A program made the translations under genes and the position numbers. A DNA stretch of 64,000 nt from Leucobacter sp. Psy1 (lineage in GTDB: Bacteria > Actinomycetota > Actinomycetes > Actinomycetales > Microbacteriaceae), in NCBI RefSeq assembly GCF_020096995.1, contig NZ_CP083692.1, forward strand, positions 2,542,001 to 2,606,000. Reading direction: 5' to 3'. Under the pieces are notes generated by a model. That model ran no database searches. It saw only the letters and a program-made list of their open reading frames with translations, and was not told where the DNA came from. This document shows positions 21,280 to 30,200 of this stretch, piece by piece. How positions within the stretch are numbered: position 1 is the stretch's first letter; every line of letters starts with the position of its first letter.

Positions 21280-22506
21280 GTGGGATCGACACCCGACGGT
21301 TCAGCGGGGTGGGGTGGCCACCGCCGCGGCTCAAGCGCCTACCGTCGCATCCTCATCGCACTGCTCGGGGCCGGGATCGCGACATTCGCACAGCTGTACT
21401 CACCGCAGGGAATCCTCCCCCTCATCGCCTCTGAACTCGATGTCGACCCCTCCCGAGCGAGCCTGTCGATCTCGGCGGCGACGACCGGCCTCGCCGTTTC
21501 CGTGCTGCCCTGGTCCCTCGTCGCCGACCGCATCGGTCGGGTCAGAGCGATGCGAATCGCACTCGTCTCCGCCACGATCCTCGGACTGTGCATGCCCTGG
21601 TGCCCCTGGTTCGACCTCCTGCTGGTGGTCCGCACTCTCGAAGGAGTGGCGCTCGGAGGGATCCCCGGTGTGGCGGTCACCTACCTGAGCGAGGAGATCA
21701 ACCGCAAGCACGCCGCGGTCGCCGCCGGCACCTACGTCGCGGGAACCACCATCGGCGGTCTCGCCGGTCGGCTCATCGCCGCTCCGATCGCGGACGCCAC
21801 CGATTGGCGGATCGGCGCATTCGCGGTCGCCGTTCTCGCCGCCGTGGCCACCGCCGTGTTCTTCCTCATCACCCCGCGCCCCCAGGGGTTCCAGCCGCAC
21901 GCGGCATCCGTGACATCGGTGCTCCGCATCGCCGGTCGACAGATGCGCAACCCCCGCCTCGTCGTCCTGTACGCCCAGGGTTTCCTGCTCATGGGCGGGT
22001 TCGTCGCAGCCTACAACTACCTCACGTTCCGACTTGAAGCCGCCCCGTTCTTCATTCCGGTCGGGCTCGCCAGCCTGCTCTTCCTGGCGTATCTCGCCGG
22101 TACGGTGTCTTCGAGAGTCGTCGGCGGGCTCGTCGACCGGCACGGCCGGAAGCGCCTGCTCCTCGTCTCCACCGCGATCATGATCGCGGGTACCCTTCTC
22201 ACGCTCTCGGAATCCCTCGTCATCGTCGTCCTGGGGCTGGTAGTGCTGACCGGAGGGTTCTTCGGCGCGCACTCGGTCGCTTCTGGCTGGGCAGGAGCCC
22301 GAGCCGAGCACGGCAGATCACAGTCCGCCTCGCTCTACAACCTCTGGTATTACGTCGGCTCCAGCGTCTTCGGCTTTCTCGGTGGCATCGCGTGGTCGCA
22401 CTTCGGCTGGCCCGGCGTCGTCGCGATGGTCAGCGGGCTCGCGCTGATCGCCGCGATCTGGGCGGCGTGCACTTCGGACGAGACGAAACAGGGGAACCTC
22501 GCATGA
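21280..22506 (+). CDS. MFS transporter (YnfM/arabinose-efflux-like)
   Basis: A 408-aa membrane protein with twelve predicted helices, the conserved MFS loops VADRIGRVRA and GLVDRHGRKRLLL, and the YSPQGILPLIASEL motif near the first helix typical of YnfM-type exporters (inner-membrane drug or metabolite efflux). It starts at GTG 21280 just after a 33-aa frame and overlaps the next gene by four bases (ATGA), suggesting a two-gene unit. Substrate unknown. Confidence 0.82.
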   Translation: MGSTPDGSAGWGGHRRGSSAYRRILIALLGAGIATFAQLYSPQGILPLIASELDVDPSRASLSISAATTGLAVSVLPWSLVADRIGRVRAMRIALVSATILGLCMPWCPWFDLLLVVRTLEGVALGGIPGVAVTYLSEEINRKHAAVAAGTYVAGTTIGGLAGRLIAAPIADATDWRIGAFAVAVLAAVATAVFFLITPRPQGFQPHAASVTSVLRIAGRQMRNPRLVVLYAQGFLLMGGFVAAYNYLTFRLEAAPFFIPVGLASLLFLAYLAGTVSSRVVGGLVDRHGRKRLLLVSTAIMIAGTLLTLSESLVIVVLGLVVLTGGFFGAHSVASGWAGARAEHGRSQSASLYNLWYYVGSSVFGFLGGIAWSHFGWPGVVAMVSGLALIAAIWAACTSDETKQGNLA

Positions 22507-23213
22507 CACCCACTCCGGACTCCACCGAGCCGCACGCCGAGCCGGATCACGAGCATTCGCCAGGGCGACGATCGCTCGTCCTGACCTCGGTGAGCGCTGC
22601 GGCGCTCTTCCTCCTGCTCAGGGTGCTCGCCGTGGCGGAGTGGAACTGGGACACCGCGTTCGCCATCACCCACACCGTGAACTTCGATGACGCGATCGGC
22701 ATCGTGCTCGGCACGCTGATGGCAAACGAAGCCGCGACGGGTGTACTGCTGATCCTGCTGCTTCCGGCCTCGGTCATCTTCGCCGTCTGGCCGCTCGATG
22801 GTGGACGACGAACCGCAAGCGCATATCTGCTCGCTGCCACCATGGTGGCAGCATCAGGCGCTCTGATCTCGACCGCCCACGCGTGGTGGGTGCTCGCAGG
22901 CGCGTCCACCGTCGCGGTCGTCCTGATCCTCGCGCGGCTGTTCTGGCACCACGGCCCGGTGCACCGGGTCGTCCGCTTCGCGTCCCGCCGCATCGGCGCG
23001 ATCGCGGTCCTTGCCGCGCTGCTCCTCGCCGCAGTCGTCCGCACACCCTGGGTGCCGCTCGAGCACATCGAGATCGGCGATGAGCGTGTGACCGGCTACG
23101 TGATGTCGAGCGAACCGGGGTTCCTGAAGATTCTGCCCGCCGACGATCGCGAACTGATGATTGTCGCGGATACCGCGGTCACCCACCGCGAGGAAGCCGC
23201 TGCGGCGCACTGA
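22503..23213 (+). CDS. Hypothetical membrane protein, five helices
   Basis: I do not recognise this 236-aa protein. It has a polar N-terminus (residues 1-24), about five membrane segments (roughly 25-42, 62-82, 96-122, 128-148, 168-186) and a C-terminal soluble tail of about 50 residues ending in Ala/Glu-rich sequence. The tail (HIEIGDERVTGYVMSSEPG) looks like a short beta domain. Its start overlaps the MFS stop by ATGA, so the two proteins are made together and may act together. Confidence 0.7.
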   Translation: MTPTPDSTEPHAEPDHEHSPGRRSLVLTSVSAAALFLLLRVLAVAEWNWDTAFAITHTVNFDDAIGIVLGTLMANEAATGVLLILLLPASVIFAVWPLDGGRRTASAYLLAATMVAASGALISTAHAWWVLAGASTVAVVLILARLFWHHGPVHRVVRFASRRIGAIAVLAALLLAAVVRTPWVPLEHIEIGDERVTGYVMSSEPGFLKILPADDRELMIVADTAVTHREEAAAAH

Positions 23214-23279
23214 TCGTTGCCAGCCGACAGGCCGCAGAAGCTCCTTGCGCGTGTCAGTGGTCGGCGGGAGGATGGGCGC

Positions 23280-24257
23280 ATGAGCGATACCCACGAGCAC
23301 ACCGGCCACCCGACCATGCTGGCGATTCGTCAGGAAGAGTTCGGCGGGCCGGAAGTCCTTCGGGAGGTACGCGTTCCGCGACCGGAGCCGGGCATCAGTG
23401 AAATCCTGGTGCGCGTGCTCGCGGCGGGCGTGAATCCGACCGACTGGAAGCATCGGGCAGGACGAGGTTTCCTGGGGGATCCGCCGTACACGCTCGGCTG
23501 GGACGTATCGGGTGAGGTCGTCGCCGTCGGGTTGGGCGTCACGACCGTCACACCCGGCGACGAAGTCTTCGGAATGCTGCCCTACCCGCACGGGGCGGGA
23601 TCGCACGCCGAGTACGTTGTCGGACCGGCCAGGGCGTTCGCCCCGAAGCCGTCCGCGGTCGACCACGTACAGGCGGGTGCGATTCCGCTCGCGGCACTCA
23701 CCGCGTGGCAGGCCCTCGTCGACACTGCGCAGATCTCGGAGGGGGACCGCGTCCTCATCCACGCTGCCGCCGGCGGAGTCGGGCACCTGGCGGTGCAGAT
23801 CGCGAAGGCGCGCGGGGCGTATGTCATCGGGACGGCAAGTTCACCCAAACACGATTTCGTGCGCGGCCTGGGCGCCGACGAAATGGTCGATTATCGCGAG
23901 GTCGATTTCGTCGACGCCGTCGACCCCGTCGATGTGGTCCTCGACACGATCGGAGGCGACTATCAGCTCCGATCCCTGCGGACCCTGCGCCCGGGCGGCA
24001 CGCTCGTCTCCACGCTTCCGCGCCCGGCTGAGGGTCTGCAAGAGGAAGCGGAACGACTTGGCGTACGCGCCGCCCTGATCCTGGTCGAGGCGGATCACGC
24101 GGGGATGCTCGCAGTCGCGAACCTCGTCGAGACCGGCAGATTGCAGGCGACGATCGCCGAGACGTTCCCGCTTCGGGACGCCGCGCGCGCTCACGAAGCC
24201 GGGGACACGGGCCGCACGAGCGGCAAGCTCGTACTGGTCCCTAACGAGAACCGGTGA
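23280..24257 (+). CDS. Zinc-independent quinone oxidoreductase-like MDR protein
   Basis: NADPH-dependent medium-chain reductase. The 325-aa protein has the GroES-like N-terminal domain (EEFGGPEVLREVRVPRP) and a Rossmann domain with VLIHAAAGGVGHLAVQIAKARGAYVIGTAS (motif around residue 160). The zinc-binding Cys/His of alcohol dehydrogenases are missing, which fits quinone reductases of the QOR group. ATG 23280 follows GGGAGGAT at a good distance. The gene meets the end of the PPTase gene with a six-base gap and is not part of the NRPS operon (opposite strand). Confidence 0.85.
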   Translation: MSDTHEHTGHPTMLAIRQEEFGGPEVLREVRVPRPEPGISEILVRVLAAGVNPTDWKHRAGRGFLGDPPYTLGWDVSGEVVAVGLGVTTVTPGDEVFGMLPYPHGAGSHAEYVVGPARAFAPKPSAVDHVQAGAIPLAALTAWQALVDTAQISEGDRVLIHAAAGGVGHLAVQIAKARGAYVIGTASSPKHDFVRGLGADEMVDYREVDFVDAVDPVDVVLDTIGGDYQLRSLRTLRPGGTLVSTLPRPAEGLQEEAERLGVRAALILVEADHAGMLAVANLVETGRLQATIAETFPLRDAARAHEAGDTGRTSGKLVLVPNENR

Positions 24258-24263
24258 AGCATC

Positions 24264-25076
24264 TCAGAGGTTGAGTGCGGCGAACGAGCGCAGCCGGACG
24301 GACTCGGGTCTCGCAGCCGCCAATGATGCGACGAATGCTCCCCCACCTGCGACGTCGTTCATCGCCGCGACGGCGAGGCCGTCAGAAACCTGCTCCGGAG
24401 CTTCAAGGAGCGGGCGCCAACCGAGACTGGAGTCCGGCAGACTGCTGGCTGACGACATGTGCAGCACTGTGCGTCTGCCGCTACGCTCGGCGATACGGAC
24501 CGCAGTGGGGTCGGCGAGCAGCCCGATTCCCGAGGCCTTCAGCGCGGCCTCCTTGTCGGCCCATCGCTGCAGACGGGAATGCGCGCCAAGACCATGAGCG
24601 GCGAAGTGCTCGCGTTCGGCTGGATGGAGCACAGCGGCATCGAAACCGGTCCAGGTCGAGGGACGCACGACCTCGATATCGGCACCCACCGTTGCCCGCT
24701 CCGTCGCCACCGCGGCCATGACCCAGACGCCAGAAGTCGCGCTGGACATCGATACCGATGGATAGCGGGGCTGACCGTGCGACTCGCCGCAGCTCGTGCA
24801 CGCTCGACGTACGCGCAGATCGGGCAGATCGCGCCAGGTTCGGCCGAGCCTGTCGAGCAGCAGCGCCCTGAGCGCGAGGCGTCCGGCGAGCGTGCGTCGA
24901 CGATCGCTGGGAAAACGCCGAGCACTGACTGCTGCTCGATCATCACTCTCGAGCAGTCTGCGAAAGGCGGTGAGGTCGCCGGTGCGCCGCGATGAAGGTT
25001 GGTCCGAGAACAGTGCTGCGAGCTCGGATGCGGCGTTGAGTACCGACTCCACCCGATCGATCACCACATCGATCAT
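24264..25076 (-). CDS. 4'-Phosphopantetheinyl transferase, Sfp type
   Basis: Transfers phosphopantetheine from CoA to a serine of carrier domains; the obvious clients are the three T domains of the NRPS on the same strand. The 270-aa protein shows the core motifs GADIEVV (near residue 135) and WADKEAALKASG (near 175), together with an upstream CTSCGESHGQPRY block typical of the family. Start at ATG 25076, overlapping the stop of the permease gene (ATGA). It is the last gene of the biosynthetic operon. Confidence 0.88.
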   Translation of the reverse strand: MIDVVIDRVESVLNAASELAALFSDQPSSRRTGDLTAFRRLLESDDRAAVSARRFPSDRRRTLAGRLALRALLLDRLGRTWRDLPDLRVRRACTSCGESHGQPRYPSVSMSSATSGVWVMAAVATERATVGADIEVVRPSTWTGFDAAVLHPAEREHFAAHGLGAHSRLQRWADKEAALKASGIGLLADPTAVRIAERSGRRTVLHMSSASSLPDSSLGWRPLLEAPEQVSDGLAVAAMNDVAGGGAFVASLAAARPESVRLRSFAALNL

Positions 25077-25870
25077 CGGCGGCTGATGCGCCGATACTGC
25101 TGCACGGCGAGCGGTGCGAACACCCCGATAATGGCGAGGCAGCAGAGCACGGAGTAGAGCAGTGCGTGGTCTGCCGGCCAACCGCCAGCCGCCGTGAACC
25201 CGGCCGGCGACTCGTTTCCGAATCCCTGCCTGACCGCCGTCGCGACGGCGGTCACCGGGTTCCACTCCGCGACCACTCGCAGAGGTCCCGGCAGCATGTC
25301 GGCCGACACGAATGCGCCGGAGATGAAGCACACCGGAAACAGCCAGAGGAGTCCCACGCTCTGCGCGACCTCCACGCTCCGAGCCGACATCGCGATGAAC
25401 GCGCCGATCCAGGACGTGGCGAACGCGAACAGGAGCAGCAGACCTGCGGCGGCGACTGCCGGGGCGATGCCATTGTGCACCCGCCAGCCGATCAGCAGAC
25501 CGCACCCGATGATGACGAGCACCGAAATGGTGCTCGTGACGAGGTCTGAGAGCGTTCGGCCCAGGATGACTCCGATCCTCGACATCGGAAGCGCCCTGAA
25601 ACGGTCGATGAGGCCGGTTTGCAGGTCTTTCGCGAGATACACGGCGGTGAAGGACGAGTTGAACACGAGCGTTTGGGCAAGGATGCCGCCGATCAGGAAC
25701 TCGCGATAGGCGTCGCCTCCGAGCGCCCCACCAAAGACGAATGCGAGGATCAGTACGAAGATGATGGGTTGCGCGACACCGGTCACCAGGGCACCAGGTG
25801 TTCGCCGCACACCCGCCAGGTTGCGGCGGGCGATCACGCCACCGTCGCGGACCGCTGTCAGCGCGCTCAC
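25073..25870 (-). CDS. ABC-2 type exporter permease (DrrB-like)
   Basis: The 265-aa permease has six predicted helices and the ABC-2 signature region around SVGLLWLFPVCFISGAFVSADMLP (residues 170-195), with the conserved EWNPVT downstream. It overlaps the ATPase gene upstream and the PPTase gene downstream by four bases each. Position between NRPS/MbtH and PPTase implies export of the NRPS product. Confidence 0.9.
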   Translation of the reverse strand: MSALTAVRDGGVIARRNLAGVRRTPGALVTGVAQPIIFVLILAFVFGGALGGDAYREFLIGGILAQTLVFNSSFTAVYLAKDLQTGLIDRFRALPMSRIGVILGRTLSDLVTSTISVLVIIGCGLLIGWRVHNGIAPAVAAAGLLLLFAFATSWIGAFIAMSARSVEVAQSVGLLWLFPVCFISGAFVSADMLPGPLRVVAEWNPVTAVATAVRQGFGNESPAGFTAAGGWPADHALLYSVLCCLAIIGVFAPLAVQQYRRISRR

Positions 25871-26847
25871 CCGTTCACCTCGGCCGCAACGAACTCCGCC
25901 GTTTCGTCGGCCTCGTCGGTACTACGGGTTCCGGTCAACCGAAGGAAGACATCATCGAGAGTCGGCTGTCTCAGCGCCGTCTCGAGCACCTCGATCCGTT
26001 CAGCCGCAAGCGCCTCAACGACGCCGCGCAGACTCGTGAGTCCTTCCGGAGCAGCGGCTCGGATGGTGCGGGAGCGCGCGTCATAGACCGATCCTGGGAT
26101 GACACCATCGATGACGCGACTGGCGGCAACGGCGTCCGAGTCCGCCTGGAGTCTGACCTCGATCCTGCTGCCTCCGGCACGCGCCTTCAGCTCCGCCGCA
26201 GTCCCTTCAGCCACGATGCGACCGGCGTCGATGACGGCGATCGAATCAGCCAATTCGTCGGCCTCTTCGAGATACTGCGTGGTGAGGAGCACCGTGGTCC
26301 CTCCCCGAGTCAGCGTATCGACGGCGTTCCAAGTATCTCGACGGCCGCGAGGGTCGAGACCGGTCGTCGGTTCGTCGAGAATGACGACCGGTGGGCGCGC
26401 GACGATAGCGCCCGCCAGGTCGAGTCGCCTGCGCATTCCACCCGAGTACGCGCCAGCTCGTTTGCCCCGTGGCACATCGTCGAGACGGAACTCGCGGAGC
26501 AGCTCGCTCGCGCGTTCGCGAGCCGCGCGCCTCCGCATGCCGTAGAGTTCCCCCACTAACACGAGGTTCTCGAAACCCGTCAACCGTTCGTCAACAGCCG
26601 CGTACTGGCCAGACAGGCCGAGGCTGCGGCGTACACGGTCGCCGTGCTTCCTGACTGAGTGCCCCGCGACAAATGCGTCACCCTCATCGGGGTCGAGGAG
26701 AGTGGTGAGCACACGCACGGTGGTCGTCTTCCCCGCACCATTCGGTCCGAGTAAGCCTTGAACGGAGCCTTGAGGCACCTCCAGATCTACGCCGGCGAGC
26801 GCCTCGTGACTGCCGAATCGCTTGCGCACTCCGCGGATGGAGATCAC
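25867..26847 (-). CDS. ABC exporter ATPase (DrrA-like, daunorubicin-resistance family)
   Basis: The 326-aa ATPase has Walker A GPNGAGKTTT (residues 38-47), Q-loop, signature AYSGGMRRRLDLA, Walker B VVILDEPTTGLD, an H-loop-like LTTQYLEEAD, and a C-terminal DrrA-type extension (about 225-326) ending in the VFLRLTG element common in this family. The start is GTG 26847, overlapping the MbtH stop as GTGA. The frame extends upstream to 26916, but that part overlaps mbtH. It forms the exporter with the adjacent permease. Confidence 0.93.
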   Translation of the reverse strand: MISIRGVRKRFGSHEALAGVDLEVPQGSVQGLLGPNGAGKTTTVRVLTTLLDPDEGDAFVAGHSVRKHGDRVRRSLGLSGQYAAVDERLTGFENLVLVGELYGMRRRAARERASELLREFRLDDVPRGKRAGAYSGGMRRRLDLAGAIVARPPVVILDEPTTGLDPRGRRDTWNAVDTLTRGGTTVLLTTQYLEEADELADSIAVIDAGRIVAEGTAAELKARAGGSRIEVRLQADSDAVAASRVIDGVIPGSVYDARSRTIRAAAPEGLTSLRGVVEALAAERIEVLETALRQPTLDDVFLRLTGTRSTDEADETAEFVAAEVNG

Positions 26848-27053
26848 GAAGCAACTCGGTCGCAGGGCGCGATCGGTGTGATGTCGCGCCAATGCTCGGT
26901 CACGTAATCGACGCACTCCTGACGATCAGCAGGTCCGTGGACCACGACCCATCCGCTCGGAACGTCTGCGAAGTCCGGCCACAGCGAGTGCTGGTTGGCC
27001 TCGTTCACGAGTACGCGAAACACGCCTGCTGGATTGTCGAAGGGATTGGTCAC
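26844..27053 (-). CDS. MbtH-like protein
   Basis: MbtH-like proteins bind A domains of NRPSs and are often needed for their solubility and activity. The 69-aa product contains the family residues: NPFDNP at the start, NEANQHSLWPDF (the N-E-Q-S-W-P signature), and a W near VTEHWRDITP. The start is GTG 27053 with a strong AGGAGGAGG five bases before it. It lies between the NRPS and the exporter, on the same strand, 151 bases after the NRPS stop. Confidence 0.95.
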   Translation of the reverse strand: MTNPFDNPAGVFRVLVNEANQHSLWPDFADVPSGWVVVHGPADRQECVDYVTEHWRDITPIAPCDRVAS

Positions 27054-27204
27054 GGTTCCTCCTCCTGTGAGCCGCTCGAACGGCGAAGTCGTTGCTTCCA
27101 GTTGTTCGGAACCAAATGCGAAGCGGTTCGGTCGCAGCGACATCTTCCACACGCGTTGTCTGAGCGGGATGCAGCTCGTGTCGCGAGCCGCATCCCGCTC
27201 GGCC

Positions 27205-30200
27205 CTACTCCGGAGTCTCGAGAGCGGCGAGCGCGGTCTCGAGCGCCGGCACCAGATGCGCCAGCGCGGCGTGATCGAGCATGTCCTGATGCCGCACAGG
27301 AACGGGAACGACGTTCACGCGCCCGTCGACGTACCGCTTCCAGGATTCAGGTGCCGGTCGATCCGACGGCACGTCCTCCGTCGCCTCGAACAGGAGCATC
27401 TCCCCCGAATGGATCGGCAAGCGGGCCTCATCGAGACGCGCACCGAGATTGCGGAAGCGCGCGACCATCTGACGCACGCTCTCGACCGGGATCTCGCCGA
27501 GCGGGCTTCCGGACTCGCGCAGGTGCGAGAGCGCGACCTCCGGCTCGAACACTCCGTGAGGCAAAGCGCCATCTGCCGGCGGCTCGATGCCGTTCGCATC
27601 GAGGAACGCGCGCCACATCTCGTCATCGGCCTCGAGCCCCGCGAGGGCTCCAGGAGCACCCTGTTCCGTTTCGCCAGGGTAGGCGTCGATGGAGACGAGC
27701 AGGTCCACACGCTCCCCCGCGTCCTGCAGTCGTCCGGCGAGCAGGTGCGCCAGGCGGCCGCCGAGCGAGAACCCGATCAGGTGATAGGGCCCCGTGGGCT
27801 GCACGTCGCGTATGCTCTCCAGGTACGCGTCGAGCAGGTCGTCGACCTCATTCCCGAGCGGGAGCTCGGAATCGCCGGGAGCGATCCCAGGCATCTGCAG
27901 CCCGAAGACCGCTCGTTCGGTCGGCAGCTGAGCCGCGAGGCCGGAGAACTTCCATGCCAGCCCGCTCGCGGGGTGAACCATGAAGAGTGGAGCGCGCTCG
28001 TCCCCGGCGCGCAACGGCAGAATCCGGCCGAGGCTCTCGGAGACGTCGTCCGCTTCGCTGGTGTTCGGTGTCGTCGCCAGCGCAGCGAGTCCTTCGACTG
28101 TCGGCGCACGGAACAGGCTTTGCACGGTGAGATGCGCGTCGACCGCCCGGTTCACCGCGTCGATGAGCGGCTGGGCGATGAAGGAGTGGCCGCCGAGGGC
28201 GAAGAATGAGTCCTCCGCGCCGACGTCGCGGACACCGAGCACCTCGGTGAATGCTGCGGCAACGGCCTGCTCGGCATCGGTCTCAGGCGCTCGCCCGGTG
28301 CCTCCTGATACTGCGACATCCGGGAGCGCACGCACATCGACCTTGCCGTTCGGCGTGCGCGGCACCTCAGCGATACGGACGAACTCTCGAGGGACCATGT
28401 AATCGGCGAGCCGATCGCGCAGGGCGTCCCGTGCCAGCGCAACGAGCCCGTCGGTATCTCCTTCTGCGGCAGTAGACACCACCCACGCTGCGAGCACCTC
28501 GCCACCTGGGCCGCTCACCGGCCGCACGACAGCGTCGACGATGCCCGTGACAGTGCGAAGCACAGACTCGATCTCCCCAGGTTCGACACGGTGCCCGCGG
28601 ATCTTCACCTGGCCGTCCGAACGCCCGAGAGACTCGACACGTGCAGTCCCCTGCTCGTCGCGATCGCGGACGACAACCAAGTCTCCCGTGCGGTACATGC
28701 GACTGCCATCCGCTGCGAACGGGTCGGCAACGAAATGGTCGGCGGTGCTCCCGGCGTTGCCCAGGTATCCGTCGGCCAGCTGGCTTCCCGCCAACCAGAG
28801 TTCGCCCACCGAGCCGACCGCGACCGGCCGGAGACGATCATCGAGAACGTACGCCGTCGTCTCCGTGGTGGTCGCCCCCAAGTCGGGCGAGGGCGATCGG
28901 TCAACTGGAGCGATCAGCGTGTCCACACCGACCTCGGTCGGCCCGTACAGATTCCAGGCGTGCACGGCCGACATTGCCTGCAATCGGGTCCACAGCCCCT
29001 GATCCACGGGCTCCCCGCCGAGGAGCATGGTGAAAGGACGGTCTGATGCTCGCGCGTCCCACCACTCCTCGATCGAACTCTGCTCGACCAGTGCCGCGAC
29101 GTAACTCGGCGTGGTCTCCCAGACGTCGATCTCATGCGTGTCGAGCGCTTCGACGAGCGCCCGCGGGTCGCGGCGGGTTTCATCGTCGAACATCACGATC
29201 TCGTGCCCGGCGACGAGCCAGAGCAGCGGGTCGATCGCGGCGTCGAAGCCGACGCCCGTCGTGTGCGCGACGCGGGCGTGCTGCACGCCAGACATCACGG
29301 TGGAGCGGTGGCTCGCGAGCAGAGCCTCGAGTGCCCGGTGCGGCACCTGCACCCCCTTGGGCTCGCCGGTCGATCCCGAGGTGAAGATGACGTACGCGGG
29401 AGCGTGCGGTTCGATGACGCGGACGACGCGATCGTCGGGTGCCGCCACGAGGAGCGCATCGACGGTGGCGGCCGGAGTGCCGTCGAAATCACTCGAGGCG
29501 TCATCTGCCCCGGTTTCTGGCCCGGCAATGACACGGAGCACCGCTGCAGTGGCGCTCAGCATCTTCCGCACGCGCTCCACTGGAAGCTCGGTGTCGATGG
29601 GCACTCCGACGGCGCCGGCGCGCCACACCCCGAGCAGAACCGCCAGGGTGTCTACGGATCGGGGCAGGTGGATCGCCACGGCGTCACCCGGCACCACACC
29701 CCGTGCGGCGAGTCCGGCAGCGATCGCGCTCACGCGATCATCGAGCTGCGTCGCCGAGAGACGCATCGCTCCATCTGAGATCAGCTGCGCGTGCGGAGCT
29801 GCGGCGATCGTCCGCGCGAGGGTATCGAACAGCGGCTCGGGCATGGCCTCACCTGAATCGTATGCGTCGATCCGTGCGACGTTCGCAGAGAACGGAATGG
29901 TGCGGAGCGCGTCCGAAGGACGCTCTGACGAGGCCTGTACGAACTCGATCCAGCGATCGATCAGTCCGCGAGCTGCAGCGGGACTGAAGAGCTCGGCGTC
30001 TGCTTCGAGCACGCCGTCGACCTCGCCGGACGAGCGCAGACGCAGCGTGAAGGAGAGATCCACCTTTGCCGCTCCCGTGCTCTCCGGCTCGATCGCGCGA
30101 ACTTCCACGCCGGGCAGGTCGAGCGCCGCGTCCGAGATCTCCTCCACCGTGAGCATGGTTTGGAACAGCGGATGGCGCCCCAGACGACGTTCGGGTGACA

